A stretch of DNA of 64,000 nt from Methanimicrococcus blatticola (GCF_004363215.1 NZ_SNYS01000006.1:196207-260206); one strand, 5' to 3'. Positions 1-9,340 are shown, numbered from the stretch's first letter. The notes: generated from the letters alone by a model not told the origin. Made by a program: numbers and translations.

Positions 1-1
1 C

Positions 2-889
2 ATGGGTGAAATGCTCCCCGCAAGACGTGTCAGAGCACCCAACGAACCCGGAGGCGTTTCCTTCGGTCACCTTTGTGACATTGTCCAGTCCAGCCGTGTC
101 AACGTCGACGACCCCGCAAAGGTCGCACTCGAAGTTGTCGGCGCAGGCTGTGTCATGTACGACCAGATCTGGCTCGGTTCCTACATGTCCGGTGGTGTCG
201 GTTTCACACAGTACGCAACCGCAGGTTACACCGACGATATCTTGGACAACAACTTGTACTACAACATTGACTACATCAACAAGAAGTACAACAACGCTGC
301 CAAGACCGGAACCAACAACAAAGTCAAAGCAACAAACGATATCATCAAAGACATCGCAACCGAATCCACACTCTTCGGTATCGAAGAATACGAGAGATAC
401 CCGTCTGCCCTTGAAGACCACTTCGGCGGTTCCCAGAGAGCAACATCACTCGCAGCCGCAGCCGGCTGTGGTGTTTCTATCGCAACAGGAAACGGTAACG
501 CAGGTCTCTCCGGCTGGTACCTCTCCATGTACCTCCACAAGGAAGCATGGGGCCGTCTCGGCTTCTACGGCTACGACTTGCAGGACCAGTGCGGTGCCTC
601 TAATGTTTGTTCATACCAGGGCGACGAAGGTGCCCCCGCAGAACTCCGCGGTCCCAACTACCCCAACTACGCTATGAACGTCGGTCACCAGGGCGGCTAT
701 GCCGGTATCACAATGGCAGCACACTCCACAAGAGGCGATGCCTACACCGTCAACCCGTTGGTCAAAGTCTGTTTCGCAGACGACCTCCTTCCGTTCGACT
801 TCACCAGACCGAGATACGAATTCGGTCGCGGCGCACTCAGAGAATTCGAGCCTGCCGGTGAAAGAACATTGGTCATTCCGGCCAAATAA
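2..889 (+). CDS. mcrA: Methyl-coenzyme M reductase alpha subunit, C-terminal half (5' end outside window)
   Basis: McrA carries the active site of methyl-coenzyme M reductase, which makes methane from methyl-CoM and CoB using coenzyme F430. Only the last 295 residues are visible (the full protein is about 570), and the frame is open to the window edge. Visible hallmarks are [13 protein letters not shown] (region of the 5-methylarginine), GGSQRA (region of the methylglutamine) and [12 protein letters not shown] (region of the thioglycine and S-methylcysteine); the modification sites are family knowledge. The sequence resembles Methanosarcina McrA. mcrA is the last gene of the mcrBDCGA operon in that group, which fits the strong hairpin terminator just after the TAA. 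The upstream operon genes are outside the window. Confidence 0.98.
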   Translation: MGEMLPARRVRAPNEPGGVSFGHLCDIVQSSRVNVDDPAKVALEVVGAGCVMYDQIWLGSYMSGGVGFTQYATAGYTDDILDNNLYYNIDYINKKYNNAAKTGTNNKVKATNDIIKDIATESTLFGIEEYERYPSALEDHFGGSQRATSLAAAAGCGVSIATGNGNAGLSGWYLSMYLHKEAWGRLGFYGYDLQDQCGASNVCSYQGDEGAPAELRGPNYPNYAMNVGHQGGYAGITMAAHSTRGDAYTVNPLVKVCFADDLLPFDFTRPRYEFGRGALREFEPAGERTLVIPAK

Positions 890-914
890 TTCTGAAACAG
901 TAAAAATTAATATT

Positions 915-960
915 TGTCAGGCTTCTGCCTGACATCTTTTTGTCGGACTTTTGTCCGGCA
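915..960 (+). terminator. Double-hairpin terminator of the mcr operon
   Basis: Two consecutive hairpins follow mcrA. TGTCAGGC-TTCT-GCCTGACA (915-934) has a perfect 8-bp stem; TGTCGGAC-TTTT-GTCCGGCA (941-960) has one G-T pair. T-rich runs follow each. This is a typical end for a highly expressed operon. Confidence 0.8.
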
Positions 961-1082
961 AATCTTTTCTTTTTTTAAAATGATTTTTCGATTATTTGAA
1001 AAATTTAATTTTTGGTTTTTGTTTTTATTTTTGCCGGTTCTGATTTCATAACTCTTGCTTCATTTGCAGTCAAAGTAAATCA

Positions 1083-1090
1083 TTTATAAA
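1083..1090 (+). promoter_or_regulatory. TATA box, gene at 1118
   Basis: TTTATAAA lies about 30 bp before the ATG at 1118. Transcription would start almost at the start codon, and no Shine-Dalgarno sequence is seen, so the transcript may be nearly leaderless. Confidence 0.45.
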
Positions 1091-1117
1091 GACGCGTTCA
1101 TGTAACAATAGATAATT

Positions 1118-1711
1118 ATGGCAATGAAATCATCCAAAAAACTCGGCTTCGTTTTACTCGCAATCTCTCTTCTTTTGATCGCTTCGGTTGTCGGCTATGC
1201 TTATTCTCAAAGCCAAAACCGTTTGCCTGAAGGTAAAGATTTAGGCGAGATGATGATCAATTGGTATATTCCCGATTATAATGCTCTTGTTTCCGATTCC
1301 GATTTGATTGTCGTTGCGACCGTGACGAATAAAACCGGAATCTGGGGAACAGACGACGGTGAAAAGCCATCGCCTGTGACAATTTACAGCAGCATTTATA
1401 CCGAATACACTTTCAAGCCCGACGAAATTTTGAAAGGCAACACGACAACAATCATCGGACGCGTTCGCGGAGGAACTGTTGACGGTTACACGCAAAAAGC
1501 GACGCAGACTTCTTCATTTGAAGTCGGTGACAAAGTGCTTCTGTTCGTGACGAATAATAAAGATGCTGACGGTAACCGCATTTTGTGGTATCACATCAAC
1601 TGGCCGGGCGCATTTACTGAAACAACAGACGGGAAATTCACAAATCCGTGTTACGGCGAAATTTCAATTGAACAGTTGAAGCAAGATATCGCCGATTCGG
1701 AAACGGCATAA
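1118..1711 (+). CDS. Exported protein, first of a tandem paralogue pair
   Basis: I do not recognise this 197-residue protein as a named family. An N-terminal membrane segment (about residues 10-30, after KSSKK) suggests an exported protein held in the membrane or cleaved. The rest is a globular domain with NWYIPDYNALVSDSDLIVV, DEILKG, RGGTVDGYT and FEVGDKVLLFVT segments. These recur in the next gene, so the two arose by duplication. The pattern of a transition term, then EILKG, then a GDxVLLF strand suggests a small beta-barrel-like extracytoplasmic domain (inference). A second ATG at 1124 is an equally possible start. The gene sits between mcrA and mmp10 with its own TATA box. Confidence 0.8.
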   Translation: MAMKSSKKLGFVLLAISLLLIASVVGYAYSQSQNRLPEGKDLGEMMINWYIPDYNALVSDSDLIVVATVTNKTGIWGTDDGEKPSPVTIYSSIYTEYTFKPDEILKGNTTTIIGRVRGGTVDGYTQKATQTSSFEVGDKVLLFVTNNKDADGNRILWYHINWPGAFTETTDGKFTNPCYGEISIEQLKQDIADSETA

Positions 1712-1740
1712 TCAAATAACATGTTCTCTTTGGGATAATC

Positions 1741-2418
1741 ATGATCGAAGATTCAAAAGGAATGAAGATTGCAGTGCTTCTCTTTTCGGCGGCGCTGATT
1801 CTCGTTGCAATTGCCGCTGTCGGCACCAGCATGGAGCAGCAAAAAACGCATTTTCCGGTCAACGGGAGTGTCGGTTGGGTTGCAATCAGTTGGTATTATC
1901 CTGATTACGACGAACTTGTTTCCGGTTCTGATTTGATTGTCGTCGGGACCGTTTCCGATAAATATGCTCTTTGGGGAACGGAAGACGGTCAAAAACCGCC
2001 GAGATATGCGCTCTGTGATGCCGGAATTTACACTTATTATTCTTTCAATGAGTTTGAAATCTTAAAAGGGAGTGCTGAGACGCTTTGCGTTCGAACGCCG
2101 GGCGGCACTGTTGACGGTTATACCTATCATGTTTCAACGGTTCCTGAGTTTGAAATCGGTGATTCGGTTTTGATGTTTTTAACAGAAAATGTTGATATGA
2201 ACGGAACGACTTTCCATTGGAATCACATTGCTCCGCCGACGGTATTTATCGAAACCGAAGACGGCGTTTTTGTAAACGATTATTACGGCGAAGTAACGAT
2301 TGATTCCGAAACAAATGTCCTTCATTTAAGTAATGTTCCGGATGATGTGGAAAAAGAGAATATTTTGTTTAACAACCGTCTTGCAGAGGGTGAATGGACC
2401 GGGTTGTATATTGATTAA
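1741..2418 (+). CDS. Exported protein, second of a tandem paralogue pair
   Basis: This 225-residue paralogue of the preceding gene starts 29 bp after its stop, so they are probably co-transcribed. It has an N-terminal hydrophobic segment (about residues 9-27) after a short charged stretch. It then shares SWYYPDYDELVSGSDLIVV, EILKG, PGGTVDGYT and FEIGDSVLMFLT with its neighbour, in the same order. Its C-terminus is about 25 residues longer. ATG at 1741 follows a weak purine stretch; ATG at 1762 would remove the charged leader and is an alternative start. No enzyme motif is visible. It ends 6 bp before the convergent mmp10 stop. Confidence 0.8.
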   Translation: MIEDSKGMKIAVLLFSAALILVAIAAVGTSMEQQKTHFPVNGSVGWVAISWYYPDYDELVSGSDLIVVGTVSDKYALWGTEDGQKPPRYALCDAGIYTYYSFNEFEILKGSAETLCVRTPGGTVDGYTYHVSTVPEFEIGDSVLMFLTENVDMNGTTFHWNHIAPPTVFIETEDGVFVNDYYGEVTIDSETNVLHLSNVPDDVEKENILFNNRLAEGEWTGLYID

Positions 2419-2424
2419 TCCCTC

Positions 2425-3669
2425 TCATTCCTTTTTTTCAGGCGGCAATCCGAGCGCGTTAATCAGTTCAATCAATTCGGTAAACGCCGCAATTTCAAAA
2501 TCCAATAATTCTTCTTTTGTCATGCTTGCCGACATCTCCCCGTCAACGGAAAGCGTATCGGGGCCGCGGCGAACAATCCGCTTCGATTTCTCGGGAATTA
2601 AAATTTCTTTGATGTCTCTTTCATGAACGAAGCATCGCCCCGGGATAAAAATCGTTTCTTTCAAGTCGCTTTGATCTAATTTTCGAAGATCGTCGGCGGT
2701 GATTAAACATCCGATATCTTTTTCGGCAGCAACAATATTGACCGTTCCGCCGAGTTTTTCAAAAATTTCTGTAAGGCGCGGGGCGGCAGCTTTGCTTGTG
2801 ATAATCGTTGCTTCCATATTGATCTTCGGCAATTTTGCCAAAGCCTCGGGAACATTTCTTATCGCAAACGGGGAATCCAATAGTGGATCTTCAAGCGGCG
2901 TTCCCGAAATTCTCAAATTCGGGTGATTTTTCGCAGCGGTCCTGACAATTTCTGCGAATTCTTCAATCGTATGCGAAACGACGCCCGGAATCACGGGCTC
3001 ATTTCCGAGAATCAAGCCGTTTTCCGTTTTGTTGGCAAAACGCATAAGGAGTGCTCCTCTCGCGCCGACTTTTTCAAGCCAGAAAAGCGTTTCATCCAAA
3101 ACAACACCGTCGTTTGCGCCGGGGACGAGAACGATTGCCGCGTAAACATCGCAAAACCCGCAAAGCTCTTCAAACACTTTAAGCGACATTTCGGGTGTCG
3201 GATCATGCATGTATTCTTTTCGAAGCGCCGGATCAGACGCAAAAAGCGTAAAGTTGACTTCCTTAATGCCGGCATCTTTTAAAAAGGCGGCTTCCGATCC
3301 GTCAAACCCTTTGCCGCTGGTATATCCGATTTTTACGGGAAGCCCGAAGTCGGAAAGAAAAGACAGAAGCGGTAAAAATTCAGGATAGCAGCTGACATCC
3401 CCGCCGCCCGTAATGACGAATCCTGTAATGTCAGACTCCTTTGAGCCGTAAATCTTGGAAGCGGTTTCATCCAAAACCTGTTTCATCGGCTTAAATCCAT
3501 GATGGGATTCGCGAACGCTTCGGGTACAATAATCACACCCTTTCATAAAAGGCGGGCAATATTTGCAGCCGAGCGGCTCTGTTGTGCCGACTTTTTTAAA
3601 ATAACAATATTTGCAGAATCCACGGCAGTCCGTTCCGGGATTTCCGCCGACATCAACCAAGATTTCCAT
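2425..3669 (-). CDS. mmp10: Mmp10, radical SAM methyltransferase for the McrA arginine
   Basis: This 414-residue radical SAM protein begins [14 protein letters not shown] and carries the cluster motif C15-x3-C19-x2-C22. A second cysteine-rich stretch (GCKYCPP and GCDYC, about residues 34-48) follows. These features and the length match methanogenesis marker protein 10, shown in Methanosarcina acetivorans to C-methylate the active-site arginine of McrA with S-adenosylmethionine and a cobamide. The target gene mcrA is 1.5 kb away. The radical SAM barrel spans roughly residues 1-260 (GGG at [10 protein letters not shown]), followed by the C-terminal region typical of the family. It converges with the paralogue pair. 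Confidence 0.93.
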   Translation of the reverse strand: MEILVDVGGNPGTDCRGFCKYCYFKKVGTTEPLGCKYCPPFMKGCDYCTRSVRESHHGFKPMKQVLDETASKIYGSKESDITGFVITGGGDVSCYPEFLPLLSFLSDFGLPVKIGYTSGKGFDGSEAAFLKDAGIKEVNFTLFASDPALRKEYMHDPTPEMSLKVFEELCGFCDVYAAIVLVPGANDGVVLDETLFWLEKVGARGALLMRFANKTENGLILGNEPVIPGVVSHTIEEFAEIVRTAAKNHPNLRISGTPLEDPLLDSPFAIRNVPEALAKLPKINMEATIITSKAAAPRLTEIFEKLGGTVNIVAAEKDIGCLITADDLRKLDQSDLKETIFIPGRCFVHERDIKEILIPEKSKRIVRRGPDTLSVDGEMSASMTKEELLDFEIAAFTELIELINALGLPPEKKE

Positions 3670-3743
3670 GATTGAAAAAAGGGGGTTTTGTATTAATAAA
3701 TTGTTGAAATGAAGTCTGTTTCTAAAAAATAAATGGAATTAAA

Positions 3744-3884
3744 TCAGTAAGGCAACCCTTTTGCTGCCCGTTCAAGTTTTTCTTTTAAATCTTGTTCGGC
3801 AAATGCATCATTCTCTTTGATTCTTTTCCATTCTTCCGGTGTTACTTTTACAATTCTTCCGGTTGGTACAAGTATTTCACTCAT
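3744..3884 (-). CDS. 46-residue hypothetical protein overlapping the ART-like gene
   Basis: A short reading frame begins at ATG 3884 and ends at TGA 3744. It overlaps the end of the ADP-ribosyltransferase-like gene by 8 nt, so translation may be coupled. The product is charged and mostly helical: MSEILVPTGRIVKVTPEEW at the start, then a Lys/Glu-rich helix ending AAKGLPY. I cannot assign a family. Its place as the last cistron after a putative toxin makes an antitoxin or immunity role conceivable, but nothing in the sequence proves it. Confidence 0.55.
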   Translation of the reverse strand: MSEILVPTGRIVKVTPEEWKRIKENDAFAEQDLKEKLERAAKGLPY

Positions 3885-4590
3885 CGTTTCTTCTCGCATC
3901 TATTTTCCCCTCCATTTCTTCAATTCTGTATATAGTTGCAATTTTTAATTTGCCGGATATCATAATTTTTATTTTGTAAATATTTCGAATTCGATATTGA
4001 CAATTTCTAGGTCTTAATGTTTCATATTCTTCTTCATCAATATATAAGGCTTTCATTTCTTCTGTTATCGGCAGCTGAAAAATAATTATATTATTCTCAT
4101 TCGAATACCTAAGTGCATTTTCTAAGCTTAAACTAAAACTACCGTAAGCCGGATCCACATATTCCGTTCCAATCTCATGATTTTCCGGGAGCCAGTCTGC
4201 ATTTTTTACACACCGATAAGCCGTTCTTTTTCCGGGCAATCGGCTTTTTTCAATCGCGCTGTCAAGAAAACCGAAATGTTCATCGTTCCATCTTTTTTCA
4301 TCTTCTGACATTGAGTCATAAAATTCCGGAAATCGACAGCAAGAATTTATGACATAACAACAAGCCTTTTCTCTCCAATTCTCCGGAATTTCAAAACTCC
4401 AATCACCTTTTTGAGTATTCCATGGATGAAGATCTTGATAATTGCCGATTGCTGTTTTCTCCGCGGATGTTAAATCCGAACGATTGGTGTACGGGATTAA
4501 AACATGATATTGTTCCGACTCTTCGGCGACAAAATTCGGAAAATGATCTTGATCTGTTATTTTTTCGACAGGTTCGGTTACTTTCGCCAT
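3877..4590 (-). CDS. Putative mono-ADP-ribosyltransferase (ART fold)
   Basis: This 237-residue protein has no signal peptide. The second half follows the layout of R-S-E class ADP-ribosyltransferases: AYRCV with Arg126 (NAD-binding arginine), GSFSLSLENAL with Ser151/Ser153 (the STS-like strand) and EEEYETLRPRN with Glu188 and Glu190 (the ExE loop), followed by QYRIRNIYKIKI as the closing strand. The N-terminal 100 residues are acidic and unassigned. It lies 78 bp downstream of a Fic-like gene on the same strand and overlaps a 46-residue gene at its 3' end. Such proteins usually modify a protein or nucleic acid with NAD. The assignment rests on motifs only; an ART-fold protein without activity is possible. 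Confidence 0.6.
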   Translation of the reverse strand: MAKVTEPVEKITDQDHFPNFVAEESEQYHVLIPYTNRSDLTSAEKTAIGNYQDLHPWNTQKGDWSFEIPENWREKACCYVINSCCRFPEFYDSMSEDEKRWNDEHFGFLDSAIEKSRLPGKRTAYRCVKNADWLPENHEIGTEYVDPAYGSFSLSLENALRYSNENNIIIFQLPITEEMKALYIDEEEYETLRPRNCQYRIRNIYKIKIMISGKLKIATIYRIEEMEGKIDARRNDE

Positions 4591-4668
4591 TCTTTTGCAT
4601 CAGAATCAAGGCTATTTGTGCTCATTGTTTTTTTCAAAAAAGAAAGGGTTATATGTCGAAATCTTAAC

Positions 4669-5433
4669 TCATTCGCTTTCAATGCTGATGTCATTAATTT
4701 TCAAAGAATCAGGAAGCATCAGCAAGAACGGCGAAATTCGTTTGTCATCGACGTTATTGTACATCGTTCCGATGAGTGTGTTGGTGTTGTACAAACCCTT
4801 GTTTTGAGCATAATATTTCTCGGACGGCAGTTTGATGTAAACTTTCCCGAGTTTTTCAGCTAAAAACCATTTTTCAAGCAAAATGGCGGCTTTTATATTA
4901 TTTTTCACAAACGGGTGAATTAAATACATTTTCAGATGGATGAGTGACGCGTGATAAAAGATTTCGGAAAGTGACATTTCTTCCCGAATCAAGCGGCGGA
5001 TTTGCTGAAACAAAGCCGTCATCAGCGCTTCAACATATTCAGGTTCGGGCGGTTTGTAAATTCGTCTTCCGCGCTCGTTGAAAATCGCGACAGGAACACG
5101 CCTGTAAGCGACAGTAAGCGTTTTCTTATTCGGCCCTTTCAGAATTTCCGACAAATAATAAACGGCTTCATGGAAATTCAATTCCGTCAATTCTTTTTGA
5201 AAAGCGGTTTGATAAGCCAAAATTCCGCGAACGATTTCATCCTCGCCGACATCTTTGGAAGCCGTTTTCTTTTCCATTTCCCAAAGCCACCAAGCCAACT
5301 GACGAAAAACATCTTCATTTTCATCATCCGACAAATTCCCAAATTTTTCTTCAAAACCTGCGGTCATCGGCCTTAATTTTCGCCCGATGGCGTCGTTATA
5401 TTTCATGAAAAAAGATTTGTCGGTAATTTCCAT
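4669..5433 (-). CDS. Fic-domain protein with degenerate catalytic loop
   Basis: This 254-residue protein contains the Fic helical core: AYRRVPVAIFNERGRRIYKPP (109-129), EPEYVEALM, then a helix ending in IHLKMYLIHPF. The Fic loop should read HPFx(D/E)GNGRxxR; here it is HPFVKNNIKAAI from His173. The catalytic His, Pro, Phe and one Asn remain, but the acidic residue is Lys, both Gly are lost, the first Arg is Lys and the last is Ile. Fic enzymes transfer AMP or related groups to proteins; this one is probably altered or inactive for AMP transfer. It leads an apparent operon with the ART-like and 46-residue genes, and 11-bp direct repeats sit upstream. Confidence 0.7.
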   Translation of the reverse strand: MEITDKSFFMKYNDAIGRKLRPMTAGFEEKFGNLSDDENEDVFRQLAWWLWEMEKKTASKDVGEDEIVRGILAYQTAFQKELTELNFHEAVYYLSEILKGPNKKTLTVAYRRVPVAIFNERGRRIYKPPEPEYVEALMTALFQQIRRLIREEMSLSEIFYHASLIHLKMYLIHPFVKNNIKAAILLEKWFLAEKLGKVYIKLPSEKYYAQNKGLYNTNTLIGTMYNNVDDKRISPFLLMLPDSLKINDISIESE

Positions 5434-5480
5434 GCTTTCCCTCTGATGAAAAGCAGAGATTCATTTTATTTAAAATTGAT

Positions 5481-5524
5481 ACTAAAATTAAACTAAAATT
5501 AAACTAAAATTAAACTAAAATTAA
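5481..5524. repeat. Four 11-bp direct repeats upstream of the Fic-like gene
   Basis: ACTAAAATTAA occurs four times head to tail, 48-91 bp before the start of the minus-strand Fic-like gene. Eleven bp is about one helical turn, so the copies would face the same side of DNA. They could be an operator array or simple AT slippage. Confidence 0.85.
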
Positions 5525-5656
5525 AAATAGAAATTGTAAAGAAATTAAAATAAATAGGAAAAAAATAAAAAAATATAAAATTTAAAGATAAAAAATTTGA
5601 AATTTAAAAATAAAAAGGTCGGAAAATTACGTTAAAAAAATTAAAATAAAAAAATC

Positions 5657-5673
5657 GAGTGAATTAATCACTC
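5657..5673 (-). terminator. Hairpin terminator of the FN3 protein gene
   Basis: GAGTGA-ATTAA-TCACTC forms a 6-bp stem that includes the stop codon of the FN3 gene. A-rich sequence on the plus strand gives a U-rich tail on the minus-strand transcript. Confidence 0.5.
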
Positions 5674-7872
5674 AATTTTATTTTGTCTTTTTTTCGCTCT
5701 GACATACAGAACGCCTGTTGTCAAAACCGCCAAAATCAAAAAGAACGGGAACACGAATCCGGCGGCACCTGCTTGAACTTCGTCCACTTGAACGACTTCA
5801 TTTTCAACAGGTGTTTCGAATCCGGGCGCAATTGTTTTTGTTGATTTGCCGGTGACTTTTACTTCACCGCTGCCGCCGTTCCCGGGGTTTGTCGGCTTTT
5901 CAGGCGTTTTGGTTGTTGCGCTTGCGGGGGCGGATTTTTCGCCCATGTCTTGTCCGGTATACACGGCGACTTTGTAGTAATAAGTCGTTGTGTGGTCAAG
6001 GTCTTTGTCAACGAACTCCAAATCTTCGGTATCGCCGATTTTTTCATAAGTGCCGTCTTCTGTCAATGAGCGGTAAATGTTGTAGTCAAAAGCACCGGTG
6101 ATTTCATTCCAAGTCACTTTGATGCTGCTCGTGTTCAGTGCTTCCGCTTCAACATCCGGAACTCCGATGACCGGTGTTTTGGTTGTTGCAAATGCAATGT
6201 TTGAGGGATTACCCTCAACGTAACCGTCCCAAGCCGCAACATAATAATAATACGTTGTTGTGTGATCCAAACTCATATCGGTAAATGTTGTCGCATATTC
6301 GACTGTTTTGATTTCGGTATAGGGGCCGTTTCTGGAGAGAGATCTGTAAACTTTGTACTGATCTGCATTCGTAACGCTTGTCCAGTCCAATTGAATGGAT
6401 TGCGTATCAATTTCAGTTGCCGTTAAATACGGCACGTCATCCTGTGTTTTTGCACAAGCGGTATCTTCTGCGTCATTGGATGCCACGACTCTATACCAAT
6501 ACACCGTGGACGGCGTCAGGCCTGTGTCTATGAGTTCAGTCGTAACCACTTGGGCGATATATGTATATCCGCCATTGTATGTTGATCGGTAAACAGCATA
6601 ATCGTCTGCTCCCGAAACAGCATTCCACGTCAGACGGATTTCAGATGGGCTCAATGCATCCGCATTAAGGTCTAATCTCGGTGGTGTCCATGTTGTTGCG
6701 CTGACCGGGTCTGAATATTCGCCGGTTTTTGAATAGTATTTGGCTACAACTTTGTAATAATATGTCGTATCCGGGGACAAACCTGTATCCAAATAGAGTG
6801 GTGTCATTCCCCTCTCTACTTCTCCAACAGAGGTGTATGTTCCGTATGCTGTGTCTGAGCGGTATATTTGGTATCTTGTGGCATCCGGAATTTCGTACCA
6901 ACTCACTTGAATACTGCTTACACTGGTTGCTTCTGCGTTTGCAACGGGTTTCACGTATGTTTTGGCACGGGCAAAGTCTGACCAAGATCCTTCTCCGGAA
7001 TTGTTAACTCCTGCAACTCTGTAGTAATATTCCGTATTGGGCGTTAATCCCTCATCCGTATATTCCGTATTTCCAATGTTAGAATTAACCAAACTATAAG
7101 GTCCGTTTTCTGTTAATGATCTGTAAAGATTATATCTGTCTGCATCAATAACAGCATCCCAAGCAACATGAATTCGTGTTGAACTTAATGTTTCCGCATC
7201 AACATTCATCGGTTTGGGCGGTAGAGAGATAGGCTCTGTTTTTGCCGATGCATAGTCTGATAATAGTCCATGGGAAGTGTACTCATCACCAACTTGCACT
7301 TTATAATAATAGAATGTATCCGATACCAATCCTCGATCGTAAAATGTTGGTGTAGATCTTGTAGCAACAAGGGTATAAGTCTCATCCGCGACGAATGACC
7401 GGTATATTCTATAAGATTGTGCATTTGGGACCGCATCCCACCAAACAAAAATTTCAGATGCACTTATTGCATGAGCTTCCACATTATTTACAGTAAATGA
7501 GGTAGTTGCCCAAACATATTCACTCGGTTCTCCTGCTTGTTCATCGGCATATGCGACAACTACATAATAATAAGTGGTATCCGGATTCAAACTACTATCA
7601 TGAAAATAGATATCCATCGTAATCCCGAGCAATTGAAGGGAATCTGGGTCGGGGCTATATCCACGATAAACATAATACATTTCGGCAGAGGTTACTTCTG
7701 ACCATTCAACTAGAATTTCCTCTGTACCTAATGCAATCGCAGTTATGTCTGTGGGTGTTCCCGGAGTCTCAGCAGACGCAATCGGGAGGACGGTCATTGC
7801 CAATATTAAAATCATGAATATTGAGAATAACTTTCTTCTTATTGGTTTTTGTAAAGTCTTGTTTTTTATCAT
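5668..7872 (-). CDS. Cell-surface protein with seven fibronectin type III domains
   Basis: This 734-residue protein has a signal peptide (about residues 14-34, ending IASAE). Seven FN3 domains of 85-95 residues follow; each has a Trp in strand B (such as VEWSEV, VAWDAV, VTWNEI), a Y-x-V/I-YR strand and a LxPDTTYYYKV strand, and most end in AKT or ATT. A Gly/Ser linker leads to a C-terminal anchor: GFVFPFFLILAVLTTGVLYV followed by RAKKRQNK. FN3 arrays usually act as extended stalks or adhesion modules on the cell surface. The anchor resembles those of the genes at 8411 and 9565. A terminator hairpin overlaps its stop. Confidence 0.88.
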   Translation of the reverse strand: MIKNKTLQKPIRRKLFSIFMILILAMTVLPIASAETPGTPTDITAIALGTEEILVEWSEVTSAEMYYVYRGYSPDPDSLQLLGITMDIYFHDSSLNPDTTYYYVVVAYADEQAGEPSEYVWATTSFTVNNVEAHAISASEIFVWWDAVPNAQSYRIYRSFVADETYTLVATRSTPTFYDRGLVSDTFYYYKVQVGDEYTSHGLLSDYASAKTEPISLPPKPMNVDAETLSSTRIHVAWDAVIDADRYNLYRSLTENGPYSLVNSNIGNTEYTDEGLTPNTEYYYRVAGVNNSGEGSWSDFARAKTYVKPVANAEATSVSSIQVSWYEIPDATRYQIYRSDTAYGTYTSVGEVERGMTPLYLDTGLSPDTTYYYKVVAKYYSKTGEYSDPVSATTWTPPRLDLNADALSPSEIRLTWNAVSGADDYAVYRSTYNGGYTYIAQVVTTELIDTGLTPSTVYWYRVVASNDAEDTACAKTQDDVPYLTATEIDTQSIQLDWTSVTNADQYKVYRSLSRNGPYTEIKTVEYATTFTDMSLDHTTTYYYYVAAWDGYVEGNPSNIAFATTKTPVIGVPDVEAEALNTSSIKVTWNEITGAFDYNIYRSLTEDGTYEKIGDTEDLEFVDKDLDHTTTYYYKVAVYTGQDMGEKSAPASATTKTPEKPTNPGNGGSGEVKVTGKSTKTIAPGFETPVENEVVQVDEVQAGAAGFVFPFFLILAVLTTGVLYVRAKKRQNKIE

Positions 7873-8410
7873 TTTAACCCTCTAAAATCATTTAATAATA
7901 AAATTTTCTAATAACGTATCTTATGCAATTATGTATATATACATTTCTATAAAATATGATAAGATTATTCTATTATATCATCGATATATTCAAATGTGAA
8001 TGCAAACTCTTTGATGCTGAAAATAAATCTGCCGGGGTGAATAACTGATTAAATAAAAGCGTAAAACAGATTATTTGAATCGCAAGGGCATTGACAAAAG
8101 CAGGTTTATCTTTTTCGATTTTTTATAAAAAACAATCCTCGTTTTTTCATAATTCTCAAAAAACGATACTATTTGCGCGCGGTGGCAGCTGTTCAAACGG
8201 AATCTATTCGGTACATGTGGCAAACGGAATCGGTAAGGCAGCGGTTTCAATTCATTCGCAATGGTTGTATTTTGTTTTCGATTCGTTATAATACAAAAAA
8301 AATAAGAAATCGAAATAATAGCCTGAAATGAAAAATGAAAAATAAAAATGAAAAATAATAAAGAAAATGGAAAAAGCTGAGGATTAATTCAGCTTTTGTT
8401 TATTTTGATG
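7873..8410. other. Intergenic region between surface-protein genes
   Basis: This AT-rich 538 bp holds the promoter side of the FN3 gene and the terminator of the gene at 8411. Next to that terminator are several AAAATGAAAAATA-like runs (about 8328-8362). A 66-codon frame at 8091-8291 has no start signal or composition that would support it. Confidence 0.5.
8372..8397 (-). terminator. Hairpin terminator of the gene at 8411
   Basis: AAAAGCTGA and TCAGCTTTT form a perfect 9-bp stem around an 8-nt loop, 14 bp after the TAA of the minus-strand gene, with a U-rich tail on that strand. Confidence 0.7.
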
Positions 8411-9340
8411 TTAAACTTCTTTCATTCTTCTTCTGGCTCTGACATAAAGAAGAGCACCGATTACAACCAAAAACAAGATTGAAATGGGGAAAATCCAATT
8501 CGCGTGTTTTTCTGCTATCGGTTCAGTGAACGGTTCGACATCGAGTTCCGGTTCAGGTTGCGGGGTCGTCGGCGGTTTTGGTTCCGTCTTTGGCTCCGGC
8601 GCGGGTTCCGGTTTTACGGGCTTCGGGTTTTCACCGGGAGGTGTGCTTGTTTTTTCTTTATAAGTTATTGTCATTACGTAATGGGATCCTTCCTCTAATG
8701 GATATGGTGTTTCTGTTCCGTAAAGGTATTTAGGGTCTTCATTGCTTAATTTTATTGGAGTGTTAGGGTCAGGTCCCTTTCCTGCTGTATATGTAATCTC
8801 ACCGACTAAGGGATATGTGACGGTTGTATAAATGAATTTCACAGACATTTCTCTTGTCATCGGGACATAACCCACTGCCGGTTCATAGTCTTGTTTTGCA
8901 TTTGAAGTATCCAAGCTTATATAATGTTCGTAAAGGGTTGTAATTTTATCATATTTTGTTATCTTTGGATACTCATAGAAGGAAAAAGTCGTTGAATTCA
9001 TTTTGACAGTTTCTGTATGGGTTTTCGTCTCCTCCATAGCATTAATTTTATTGACTATATCTACTTTCAGATTTGCAACCTCATATTGAATCTCTATTTT
9101 TTCAACTTCATAATCCTTATTATTGTATTTTGTTTGGATTTTTCCTTTGAGGTTCGGATCAACATTATATTCATATTTGTCGTTTTCATCACATATCGGA
9201 TTTTCTGTTGTTCCAATTACTGTACCATCGTAATTGTGTAAAACGTGAACATATGTCGGGTTTGATCCCGCTGCATTTCCTATTGATGCAAATAACAGGA
9301 TTGAAATAATTCCTATGTGCAGCAATATTTTTAAATTCAT
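8411..9340 (-). CDS. Anchored cell-surface protein with Pro/Glu stalk
   Basis: The 309-residue product has a signal peptide (residues about 4-23, ending GNAAGS) and an extracellular region of about 210 residues with no domain I recognise (YVHVLHNYDGTVIGTTENP at the start). A Pro/Glu/Lys-rich stalk (PKPVKPEPAPEPKTEP and similar) follows, then the anchor ANWIFPISILFLVVIGALLY and the basic tail VRARRRMKEV. The stalk presumably spans the cell wall or S-layer. The protein lies between two other surface proteins on the same strand with the same kind of C-terminus. A perfect hairpin terminator follows the gene. Confidence 0.85.
   Translation of the reverse strand: MNLKILLHIGIISILLFASIGNAAGSNPTYVHVLHNYDGTVIGTTENPICDENDKYEYNVDPNLKGKIQTKYNNKDYEVEKIEIQYEVANLKVDIVNKINAMEETKTHTETVKMNSTTFSFYEYPKITKYDKITTLYEHYISLDTSNAKQDYEPAVGYVPMTREMSVKFIYTTVTYPLVGEITYTAGKGPDPNTPIKLSNEDPKYLYGTETPYPLEEGSHYVMTITYKEKTSTPPGENPKPVKPEPAPEPKTEPKPPTTPQPEPELDVEPFTEPIAEKHANWIFPISILFLVVIGALLYVRARRRMKEV

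Noticed and set aside
8091..8291. 66-codon plus-strand frame
   Set aside because: No start signal, AT-rich composition, and lies in a gap that serves minus-strand genes.
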